Part shown: one piece after another, positions 53,001-64,000 of the stretch
How positions within the stretch are numbered: position 1 is the first letter of the stretch
Layout of the letters: each line of letters starts with the position of its first letter
Origin: Zoroaster sp. YZ-2022
Taxonomy: Eukaryota > Echinodermata > Asteroidea > Forcipulatida > Zoroasteridae
Assembly: GCA_029582265.1 (NCBI GenBank)
Contig: JAQQFT010000023.1
Coordinates: 62,001-126,000, forward strand
Length of the DNA stretch: 64,000 nucleotides
Direction: 5' to 3'
The notes under the pieces: generated by a model
What the model was told of the DNA's origin: nothing
What the model saw: the letters and a program-made list of their open reading frames with translations, nothing else
Databases searched by the model: none
Position numbers and translations under genes: made by a program

Positions 53001-56000
53001 GCCTCCATGCACACTTAGCCCTCAGAAAAATACTGTCAAAATAAGCTCCATAACACAAGGTACAAAGCCTATAAAGTTGTGATTAAAAAACAAATACGAA
53101 GGAAATTATTTCTAGCGACGGTTATAACTTGTTTTAAGGGAGGCCGACAAATTTATATCCAAATTAAAGCTTAGCTTCTCCTCTTTTAGGAAATCACATG
53201 ACTTTTACATTTAGATAATTTCTTCATACCTTAAATGGCCTCCATGCACACTTAGCCCTCCGCAAAATACGGTCAAAATACGGGCCATAACTCAGGGTAG
53301 ACAGCCTATATTGTTGTGATTAAAACACAAATACGAATGAAATTATTTCTAGCGACGGTTATAACTTTAAAAGTTTTTAAAGGGAGGCCGACAAATTTAT
53401 ATCCAAATTAAAGCTTAGGTTCTCCTCTTTTAGGAAATCACATGACTTTTACATTTCGATAATTTCTTCATACCTTAAATGGCCTCCATGCACACTGAGC
53501 CCTCCGCAAAATACTGTCAAAATACGGGCCATAACTCAGGGTAGACAGCCTATATTGTTGTGATTAAAACACAAATACGAATGAAATTATTTCTAGCGAC
53601 GGTTATAACTTTAAAAGTGTTTAAGGGAGGCCGACAAATTTATATCCAAATTAAAGCTTAGGTTCTCCTCTTTTAGGAAATCACATGACTTTTACATTTA
53701 GATAATTTCTTCATACCTTAAATGGCCTCCATGCACACAGAGCCCTCCGCAAAATACTGTCAAAATACGGGCCATAACTCAGGGTAGACAGCCTATATTG
53801 TTGTGATTAAAACACAAATACGAATGAAACTATTTCTAGCGACGGTTATAACTTTAAAAGTTTTTAAGGGAGGCCGACAAATTTATATCCAAATTAAAGC
53901 TTAGGTTCTCCTCTTTTAGGAAATCACATGACTTTTACATTTAGACAATTTCTTCATACCTTAAACGGCCTCCATGCACACTTAGCCCTCAGTAAAATAC
54001 GGTCAAAATACGGGCCATAACTCAGGGTAGACAGCCTATATTGTTGTGATTAAAACACAAATACGAATGAATTTATTTCTAGCGACGGTTATAACTTTAA
54101 AAGTTTTTAAGGGAGGCCGACAAATTTATATCCAAATTAAAGCTTAGGTTCTCCTCTTTTAGGAAATCACATGACTTTTACATTTCGATAATTTCTTCAT
54201 ACCTTAAATGTCCTCCATGCACACTGAGCCCTCCGCAAAATACTGTCAAAATACGGGCAATAACTCAGGGTAGACAGCCTATATTGTTGTGATTAAAACA
54301 CAAATACGAATGAATTTATTTCTAGCGACGGTTATAACTTTAAAAGTTTTTAAGGGAGGCCGACAAATTTATATCCAAATTAAAGCTTAGCTTCTCCTCT
54401 TTTAGGAAATCACATGACTTTTACATTTCGATAATTTCTTCATACCTTAAATGGCCTCCATGCACACAGAGCCCTCCGCAAAATACTGTCAAAATACGGG
54501 CCATAACTCAGGGTAGACAGCCTATATTGTTGTGATTAAAACACAAATACGAATGAAATTATTTCTAGCGACGGTTATAACTTTAAAAGTTTTTAAGGGA
54601 GGCCGACAAATTTATATCCAAATTAAAGCTTAGGTTCTCCTCTTTTAGGAAATCACATGACTTTTACATTTCGATAATTTCTTCATACCTTAAATGGCCT
54701 CCATGCACATAGCCCTCCGCAAAATACTGTCAAAATACGGGCCATAACTCAGGGTAGACAGCCTATATTGTTGTGATTAAAACACAAATACAGATGAAAT
54801 TATTTCTAGCGACGGTTATAACTTTAAAAGTTTTTAAGGGAGGCCGACAAATTTATATCCAAATTAAAGCTTAGGTTCTCCTCTTTTAGGAAATCACATG
54901 ACTTTTACATTTAGATACTTTCTTCATACCTTAAATGGCCTCCATGCACACTTATCCCTCCGCAAAACACTGTCAAAATACGGGCCATAACTCAGGGTAG
55001 CCTATATTGTTGTGATTAAAACACAAATACGAATGAAATTATTTCTAGCGACGGTTATAACTTTAAAAGTTTTTAAGGGAGGCCGACAAATTTATATCCA
55101 AATTAAAGCTTAGCTTCTCCTCTTTTAGGAAATCACATGACTTTTACATTTGATAATTTCTTCATACCTTAAATGGCCTCCATGCACACTGAGCCCTCCG
55201 CAAAATACTGTCAAAATACGGGCCATAACTCAGGGTAGACAGCCTATATTGTTGTGATTAAAACACAAATACGAATGAAATTATTTCTAGCGTCGGTTAT
55301 AACTTTAAAAGTTTTTAAGGGAGGCCGACAAATTTATATCCAAATTAAAGCTTAGGTTCTCCTCTTTTAGGAAATCACATGACTTTTACATTTAGACAAT
55401 TTCTTCATACCCTAAACGGCCTCCATGGACACTTAGCCCTCTATAAAATACGGTCAAAATACGGGCCATAACTCAGGGTAGACAGCCTATATTGTTGTGA
55501 TTAAAACACAAATACGAATGAAATTATTTCTAGCGACAGTTATAACTTTAAAAGTTTTAAGGAGGCCGACAAATTTATATCCAAATTAAAGCTTAGGTTC
55601 TCCTCTTTTAGGAAATCACATGACTTTTACATTTCGATAATTTCTTCATACCTTAAATGGCCTCCATGCACACTGAGCCCTCCGCAAAATACTGTCAAAA
55701 TACGGGCCATAACTCAGGGTAGACAGCCTATATTGTTGTGATTAAACGACAAATACGAATGAAATTATTTCTAGCGACGGTTATAACTTTAAAAGTCTTT
55801 AAGGAGGCCGACAATTTATATATCCAAATTAAAGCTTAGGTTCTCCTCTTTTAGGAAATCACATGACTTTTACATTTAGATAATTTCTTCATACCTTAAA
55901 TGGCCTCCATGCACACAGAGCCCTCCGCAAAATACTGTCAAAATACGGGCCATAACTCAGGGTAGACAGCCTATATTGTTGTGATTAAAACACAAATACG

Positions 56001-58920
56001 AATGAAACTATTTCTAGCGTCGGTTATAACTTTAAAAGTTTTTAAGGGAGGCCGACAAATTTATATCCAATTAAAGCTTAGGTTCTCCTCTTTTAGGAAA
56101 TCACATGACTTTTACATTTAGACAATTTCTTCATACCTTAAACGGCCTCCATGCACACTTAGCCCTCCAGTAAAATACTGTGAAAATACGGGCCATAACT
56201 CAGGGTAGACAGCCTATATTGTTGTGATTAAAACACAAATACGAATGAAATTATTTCTAGCGACGGTTATAACTTTTTAAAAGTTTTTTAAGTGAGGCCG
56301 ACAAATATATAACCAAATTAAAGAATAGCATCTCCTCTTTAAGGAAATCACATGACTTTTACAATTCGATAAATTCTTCATACATTAAAAGTACAACATG
56401 CACACTGAGCCCTCCGCAAAAAACTGTCAAAATACAGGCCATAACTCAGGGTGAACAGCCTATATTGTTGTGATTAAAACACAAATACAGATGAAATTAT
56501 TTCTAGCGACGGTTATAACTTTAAAGGTTTTAAGGGAGGCCGACAAATTTATATCCAAATTAAAGCTTAGGTTCTCCTCTTTTAGGAAATCACATGACTT
56601 TTACATTTAGACAATTTCTTCATACCTTAAACGGCCTCCATGCACACTTAGCCCTCAGTAAAATACGGTCAAAATACGGGCCATAACTCAGGGTAGACAG
56701 CCTGTGATTAAAACACAAATACGAATGAAACTATTTCTAGCGTCGGTTATAACTTTAAAAGTTTTTAAGGGAGGCCGACAAATTTATATCCAAATTAAAG
56801 CTTAGGTTCTCCTCTTTTAGGAAATCACATGACTTTTACATTTAGACAATTTCTTCATACCTTAAACGGCCTCCATGCACACTTAGCCCTCAGTAAAATA
56901 CGGTCAAAATACGGGCCATAACTCAGGGTAGACAGCCTATATTGTTGTGATTAAAACACAAATACGAATGAATTTATTTCTAGCGACGGTTATAACTTTA
57001 AAAGTTTTTAAGGGAGGCCGACAAATTTATATCCAAATTAAAGCTTAGGTTCTCATCTTTTAGAAATCACATGACTTTTTACATTTCTATAATTTCTTCA
57101 TACCTTAAATGGCCTCCATGCACACTGAGCCCTCCGCAAAATACTCTCAAAATACAGGCCATAACTCAGGGTAGACAGCCTATATTGTTGTGATTAAAAC
57201 ACAAATACAGATGAAATTATTTCTAGCGACAGTTATAACTTTAAAAAGTTTTAAGGGAGGCCGACAAATTTATATCCAAATTAAAGCTTATGTTCTCCTC
57301 TTTTAGGAAATCACATGACTTTTACATTTCGATAATTTCTTCATACCTTAAATGGCCTCCATGCACACTGAGCCCTCCGCAAAATACTGTCAAAATACGG
57401 GCCATAACTCAGGGTAGACAGCCTATATTGTTGTGATTAAAACACAAATACGAATGAAATTATTTCTAGCGACGGTTATAACTTTAAAAGTTTTTAAGGA
57501 GGCCGACAAATTTATATCCAAATTAAAGCTTAGGTTCTCCTCTTTTAGGAAATCACATGACTTTTACATTTAGATAATTTCTTCATACCTTAAATGGCCT
57601 CCATGCACACAGAGCCCTCCGCAAAATACTGTCAAAATACGGGCCATAACTCAGGGTAGACAGCCTATATTGTTGTGATTAAAACACAAATACGAATGAA
57701 ATTATTTCTAGCGACGGTTATAACTTTAAAGGTTTTAAGGGAGGCCGACAAATTTATATCCAAATTAAAAGCTTAGGTTCTCCTCTATTAAGAAATCACA
57801 TGACTTTTATATTTAGACAAGTTCTTCATACATTAAACGGCCTCCATCCAAACAGAGCCCTCCGCAAAATACTGTCAAAATACGGGCCATAACTCAGGGT
57901 AGACAGCCTATATTGTTGTGATTAAAACACAAATACGAATGAAATTATTTCTAGCGACGGTTATAACTTTAAAAGTTTTTAATGGAGGCCGACAAATTTA
58001 TATCCAAATTAAAGCTTAGGTTCTCCTCTTTTAGGAAATCACATGACTTTTACATTTCGATAATTTCTTCATACCTTAAATGGCCTCCATGCACACTGAG
58101 CCCTCCGCAAAATACTGTCAAAATACGGGCCATAACTCAGGGTAGACACCCTACATTGTTGTGATTAAAACACAAATACAGATGAAACTATTTCTAGCGT
58201 CGGTTTATAACTTTAAAAGTTTTTAAGGGAGGCCGACAAATTTATATCCAAATTAAAGCTTAGGTTCTCCTCTTTTAGGAAATCACATGACTTTTACATT
58301 TAGACAATTTCTTCATACCTTAAACGGCCTCCATGCACACTTAGCCCTCAGTAAAATACGGTCAAAATACGGGCCATAACTCAGGGTAGACAGCCTATAT
58401 TGTTGTGATTAAAACACAAATACGAATGAATTTATTTCTAGCGACGGTTATAACTTTAAAAGTTTTTAAGGGAGGCCGACAAATTTATATCCAAATTAAA
58501 GCTTAGCTTCTCCTCTTTTAAGAAATCACATGACTTTTACATTTCGATAATTTCTTCATACCTTAAATGGCCTCCATGCACACTGAGCCCTCCGCAAAAT
58601 ACGGGCCATAACTCAGGGTAGACAGCCTATATTGTTGTGATTAAAACACAAATACGAATGAAACTATTTCTAGCGTCGGTTATAACTTTAAAAGTTTTTA
58701 AGGGAGGCCGACAAATTTATATCCAAATTAAAGCTTAGGTTCTCCTCTTTTAGGAAATCACATGACTTTTACATTTAGACAATTTCTTCATACCTTAAAC
58801 GGCCTCCATGCACACTTAGCCCTCAGTAAAATACGGTCAAAATACGGGCCATAACTCAGGGTAGACAGCCTATATTGTTGTGATTAAAACACAAATACGA
58901 ATGAATTTATTTCTAGCGAC
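41030..58920 (+). repeat. Recurring variant cassette in right array
   Basis: A linked pair of rare variants recurs: a monomer end reading GAAACTATTTCTAGC (usually followed by GTCGG), then a B monomer, then an end reading GAATTTATTTC. It is seen at about 41.03/41.27, 44.19/44.42, 53.83/54.07, 56.73/56.97, 58.18/58.43 and 58.66/58.90 kb. The 56.73 and 58.18 kb copies are about 1460 bp (six monomers) apart. The interval given spans all copies and also contains ordinary monomers. Confidence 0.65.
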
Positions 58921-61900
58921 GGTTATAACTTTAAAAGTTTTTAAGGGAGGCCGACAAATTTATATCCAAATTAAAGCTTAGGTTCTCCTCTTTTAGGAAA
59001 TCACATGACTTTTACATTTCGATAATTTCTTCATACCTTAAATGGCCTCCATGCACACTGAGCCCTCCGCAAAATACTGTCAAAATACGGGCCATAACTC
59101 AGGGTAGACAGCCTATATTGTTGTGATTAAAACACAAATACGGATGAAATTATTTCTAGCGACGGTTATAACTTTAAAAGTTTTTAAGGGAGGCCGACAA
59201 ATTTATATCCAAATTAAAGCTTAGGTTCTCCTCTTTTAGGAAATCACATGACTTTTACATTTAGATAATTTCTTCATACCTTAAATGGCCTCCATGCACA
59301 CAGAGCCCTCCGCAAAATACTGTCAAAATACGGGCCATAACTCAGGGTAGACAGCCTATATTGTTGTGATTAAAACACAAATACGAATGAAATTATTTCT
59401 AGCGACGGTTATAACTTTAAAAGTTTTTAAGGGAGGCCGACAAATTTATATCCAAATTAAAGCTTAGGTTCTCCTCTTTTAGGAAATCACATGACTTTTA
59501 CATTTAGATAATTTCTTCATACCTTAAATGGCCTCCATGCACTGAGCCCTCCGCAAAATACTGTCAAAATACGGGCCATAACTCAGGGTAGACAGCCTAT
59601 ATTGTTGTGATTAAAACACAAATACGAATGAAATTATTTCTAGCGACGGTTATAACTTTAAAAGTTTTTAAGTGAGGCCGACAAATTTATATCCAAATTA
59701 AAGCTTAGGTTCTCCTCTTTTAGGAAATCACATGACTTTTACATTTAGATAATTTCTTCATACCTTAAATGGCCTCCATGCACACAGAGCCCTCCGCAAA
59801 ATACTGTCAAAATACGGGCCATAACTCAGGGTAGACAGCCTATATTGTTGTGATTAAAACACAAATACGAATGAAATTATTTCTAGCGACGGTTATAACT
59901 TTAAAAGTTTTAAGGGAGGCCGACAAATTTATATCCAAATTAAAGCTTAGGTTCTCCTCTTTTAGGAAATCACATGACTTTTACATTTAGACAATTTCTT
60001 CATACCTTAAACGGCCTCCATGCACACTTAGCCCTCCGTAAAATACTGTCAAAATACGGGCCATAACTCAGGGTAGACAGCCTATATTGTTGTGATTAAA
60101 ACACAAATACGAATGAAACTATTTCTAGCGACTGTTATAACTTTAAAAGTTTTTAAGGGAGGCGACAAATTTATATCCAAATTAATGCTTAGGTTCTCCT
60201 CTTTTTGTAAATCACATGAACTTTTAATTTAGATAATGTCTTCATACCTTAAACGGCCTCCATGCACACTTAGCCCTCAGTAAAATACGGTCAAAATACG
60301 GGCCATAACTCAGGGTAGACAGCCTATATTGTTGTGATTAAAACACAAATACGAATGAAATTATTTCTAGCGACGGTTATACCTTTAAAAGTTTTTCAGG
60401 GAGGCCGACAAATTTATATACAAATTAAAGCTTAGGTTCTCCTCTTTTAGGAAATCACATGACTTTTACATTTCGATAATTTCTTCATACCTTAAATGGC
60501 CTCCATGCACACTGAGCCCTCCGCAAAATACTGTCAAAATACGGGCCATAACTCAGGGTAGACAGCCTATATTGTTGTGATTAAAACACAAATACAAATG
60601 AAATTATTTTTAGCGACAGTTATAACTTTAAAAGTTTTTATGAGGCCGACAAATTTATATCCAAATTAAAGCTTAGGTTCTCCTCTTTTAGGAAATCACA
60701 TGACTTTTACATTTCGATAATTTCTTCATACCTTAAATGGCCTCCATGCACACTGAGCCCTCCGCAAAATACTGTCAAAATACGGGCCATAACTCAGGGT
60801 AGACAGCCTATATTGTTGTGATTAAAACACAAATACAGATAAATTATTTCTAGCGACAGTTATAACTTTAAAAGTTTTAAGGGAGGCCGACAAATTTATA
60901 TCAAATTAAAGCTTAGGTTCTCCTCTTTTAGGAAATCACATGACTTTTACATTTAGATAATTTCTTCATACCTTAAATGGCCTCCATGCACTGAGCCCTC
61001 CGCAAAATACTGTCAAAATACGGGCCATAACTCAGGGTAGACAGCCTATATTGTTGTGATTAAAACACAAATACGAATGAAATTATTTCTAGCGACGGTT
61101 ATAACTTTAAAAGTTTTTAAGGGAGGCCGACAAATTTATATCCAAATTAAAGCTTAGGTTCTCCTCTTTTAGGAAATCACATGACTTTTACATTTCGATA
61201 ATTTCTTCATACCTTAAATGTCCTCCATGCACACTGAGCCCTCCGCAAAATACTGTCAAAATACGGGCCATAACTCAGGGTAGACAGCCTATATTGTTGT
61301 GATTAAAACACAAATACGAATGAAATTATTTCTAGCGACGGTTATAACTTTAAAAGTTTTAAATCGAGGCCGACAAATTTATATCCAAATTAAAGCTTAG
61401 GTTCTCCTCTTTTAGGAAATCACATGACTTTTACATTTAGACAATTTCTTCATACCTTAAACGGCCTCCATGCACACTTAGCCCTCAGTAAAATACGGTC
61501 AGAATACGGGCCATAACTCAGGGTAGACAGCCTATATTGTTGTGATTAAAACACAAATACGAATGAATTTATTTCTAGCGACGGTTATAACTTTAAAAGT
61601 TTTTAAGGGAGGCCGACAAATTTATATCCAAATTAAAGCTTAGGTTCTCCTCTTTTAGGAAATCACATGACTTTTACATTTCGATAATTTCTTCATACCT
61701 TAAATGTCCTCCATGCACACTGAGCCCTCCGCAAAATACTGTCAAAATACGGGCAATAACTCAGGGTAGACAGCCTATATTGTTGTGATTAAAACACAAA
61801 TACGCATGAAATTATTTCTAGCGACAGTTTATAACTTTAAAGTTTTTAAGGAGGCCGACAAATTTATATTAAAATTAAAGGTTCTCCTCTTTTAGGAAAT

Positions 61901-63634
61901 CACATGACTTTTACATTTAGATAATTTCTTCATACCTTAAATGGCCTCCATGCACACTGAGCCCTCCGCAAAATACTGTCAAAATACGGGCCATAACTCA
62001 GGGTAGACAGCCTATATTGTTGTGATTAAAACACAAATACAGATGAAATTATTTCTAGCGACGGTTATAACTTTAAAAAGTTTTAAAGGAGGCCGACAAA
62101 TTTATATCCAAATTAAAGCTTAGGATCTCCTCTTTTGAAATCACATGACTTTTACATTTAGATAATTTCTTCATACCTTAAATGGCCTCCATGCACACAA
62201 GGCCCTCACGCAAAATACTGTCAAAATACAGGCCATAACTCAGGGTAGACAGCCTATATTGTTGTGATTAAAACACAAATACAGAATGAAACTATTTCTA
62301 GCGACAGTTATAACTTTAAAAGTTTTTAAGGGAGGCCGACAAATTTATATCAAATTAAAGCTTAGGTTCTCCTCTTTTAGGAAATCACATGACTTTTACA
62401 TTTGAACAATTTCTTCATACCTTAAACGGCCTCCATGCACATAGCCCTCATAAAATACGGTCAAAATACAGGCCATAACTCAGGGTAGACAGCCTATATT
62501 GTTGTGATTAAAACACAAATACGAATGAAATTATTTCTAGCGACAGTTATAACTTTAAAGTTTTTAAGGGAGGCCGACAAATTTATATCCAATTTAAATC
62601 TTAGGTTCTCCTCTTTTAGGAAATCACATGACTTTTACATTTAGATAATTTCTTCATACCTTAAATGGCCTCCATGCACACTGAGCCCGCCGTAAAATAC
62701 TGTCAAAATACGGGCCATAACTCAGGGTAGACAGCCTATATTGTTGTGATTAAAACACAAATACGAATGAAATTATTTCTAGCGACGGTTATAACTTTAA
62801 AAGTTTTTAAGGGAGGCCGACAAATTTATATCCAAATTAAAGCTTATGTTCTCCTCTTTTAGGAAATCACATGACTTTTACATTTAGATAATTTCTTCAT
62901 ACCTTAAATGGCCTCCATGCACACTTAGCCCTCCGCAAAATACTGTCAAAATACGATCCATTACTCAGGGTATACAGCCTATATTGTTGTGATTAAAAAA
63001 CACAAATACGAATGAAATTATTTCTAGCGACGGTTATAACTTTAAAAGTTTTAAGGAGGCCGACAAATTTATATCCAAATTAAAGCTTAGGTTCTCCTCT
63101 TTTAGGAAATCACATGACTTTACATTTAGATAATTTCTTCATACCTTAAATGTCCTCCATGCACACTTAGCCCTCCGCAAAATACTGTCAAAATACAGGC
63201 CATAACTCAGGGGTAGACAGCCTATATTGTTGTGTTTAAAAGACAAATACAGAATGAAAATTATTTCTAGCGACGGTTTATAACTTTAAAAGTTTTTAAG
63301 GAGGCCGACAAATTTATATCCAAATTAAAGCTTAGTTCTCCTCTTTTAAAAATCACATGATTTTACATTTAGACATTTCTTCATACCTTAAACGGCCTCC
63401 AACACACTTAGCCCCCCAGTAAAATACGGTCAAAATACGGGAATACGCCATAACTCCAGGGTAGAACACCCGACATATTGTTGTGCGATTAAAACACAAA
63501 TACGAATGAAATTCTATTTCTCCTGCGACGGTTATAACTTTAAAAAGTTTTTACTATGAGGGAGGCCGACACAATTTATATCCAAATTAAAGCTTAGGTT
63601 CTCCTCTTTAGGAAATCCACATGACTTTTACATT

Positions 63635-64000
63635 NNNNNNNNNNNNNNNNNNNNNNNNNNNNNNNNNNNNNNNNNNNNNNNNNNNNNNNNNNNNNNNNNN
63701 NNNNNNNNNNNNNNNNNNNNNNNNNNNNNNNNNNNNNNNNNNNNNNNNNNNNNNNNNNNNNNNNNNNNNNNNNNNNNNNNNNNNNNNNNNNNNNNNNNNN
63801 NNNNNNNNNNNNNNNNNNNNNNNNNNNNNNNNNNNNNNNNNNNNNNNNNNNNNNNNNNNNNNNNNNNNNNNNNNNNNNNNNNNNNNNNNNNNNNNNNNNN
63901 NNNNNNNNNNNNNNNNNNNNNNNNNNNNNNNNNNNNNNNNNNNNNNNNNNNNNNNNNNNNNNNNNNNNNNNNNNNNNNNNNNNNNNNNNNNNNNNNNNNN
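63635..64000. other. Assembly gap, N run to window end
   Basis: N bases from 63635 to the last base of the window (366 visible). It probably continues past the edge as another 500-N placeholder. The preceding ~400 bases contain many single-base insertions inside otherwise normal satellite. Confidence 0.99.

Larger units (their letters stand above)
29363..63634 (+). repeat. Satellite array, right domain, ~243-bp monomers
   Basis: About 141 further monomers in the same orientation, resuming in mid-monomer exactly where the array was split. Types A (AAATGGCC...TGAGCCCTCCGC) and B (AAACGGCC...CTCAGTAAAATACGG) dominate. An A variant has CACAGAGCC, sometimes with GGATCTCC and CTGTGAAAATAC. GGACCACC and AATCGGCC monomers of the left domain were not seen. 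HindIII sites recur almost every monomer. Some copies have short internal deletions (for example near 36220, 45790, 49262 and 56702) or clusters of substitutions (37340-37390, 53030-53105, 56275-56455). From about 62 kb, and especially after 63.2 kb, spurious insertions and deletions multiply toward the terminal gap. Confidence 0.98.

Overview
This is eukaryotic, gene-poor, repeat-dominated DNA. Apart from one transposon, the whole window is a head-to-tail satellite array of AT-rich monomers of about 243 bp, each normally carrying one HindIII site (AAGCTT). About 240 copies are visible: 1-21640, 22141-25058 and 29363-63634. Two runs of N interrupt it: exactly 500 N at 21641-22140, and 366 N from 63635 to the window end. 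No intact protein-coding gene is visible. The open frames inside the satellite are chance products of the repeat. The host is probably a marine invertebrate, possibly a mollusc. That is an inference from the type of transposon present, and weakly from the satellite motif GGGCCATAACTC, which I associate with mollusc repeats.

The array has structure. Monomers left of the N gap at 21.6 kb are mostly of two kinds (GGACCACC type and AATCGGCC type). Monomers right of it are of two other kinds (an AAATGGCC...TGAGCCCTCCGC type and an AAACGGCC...CTCAGTAAAATACGG type). Diagnostic variants recur at whole multiples of the monomer (5, 6, 10 and 14 monomers), so higher-order repeats and local block duplications are present. 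Single-base indels accumulate toward the two gaps, which suggests unpolished sequence there.

One monomer is split by a 4304-bp DNA transposon (25059-29362) with perfect 14-bp terminal inverted repeats beginning CAC and a 4-bp target duplication (CAGG). A block duplicate six monomers downstream, marked by the same rare GTGGACAG variant, keeps the uninterrupted site near 30821, an internal empty-site control. On its minus strand the element carries a broken gene (28069-27118). Its conceptual product follows the N-terminal, non-catalytic part of the V(D)J recombinase RAG1: a CxxC motif, then HPxxxC-x2-C, then a C3HC4 RING finger with RAG1-like spacing, then another CxxC. It has two in-frame TGA codons and two frame changes. 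No RAG1 catalytic core is visible. CAC termini, a 4-bp duplication and a RAG1-N-like protein point to the CMC/Chapaev-like elements, and specifically to N-RAG-TP, known from the sea slug Aplysia. A short spliced plus-strand leader with one small coding exon (26145-26209) lies at the left end, so the element probably once had two convergent genes. Most of the plus-strand gene, presumably the transposase, is missing.

Two further inverted-repeat structures lie inside the element. A near-palindromic MITE-like insertion (28194-28605) is flanked by GTAT and sits 125 bp upstream of the RAG1-like start. A foldback structure (26368-26917) occupies the place where the rest of the plus-strand gene would be expected. 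The order of events is satellite expansion, block duplication, transposon insertion, then decay.
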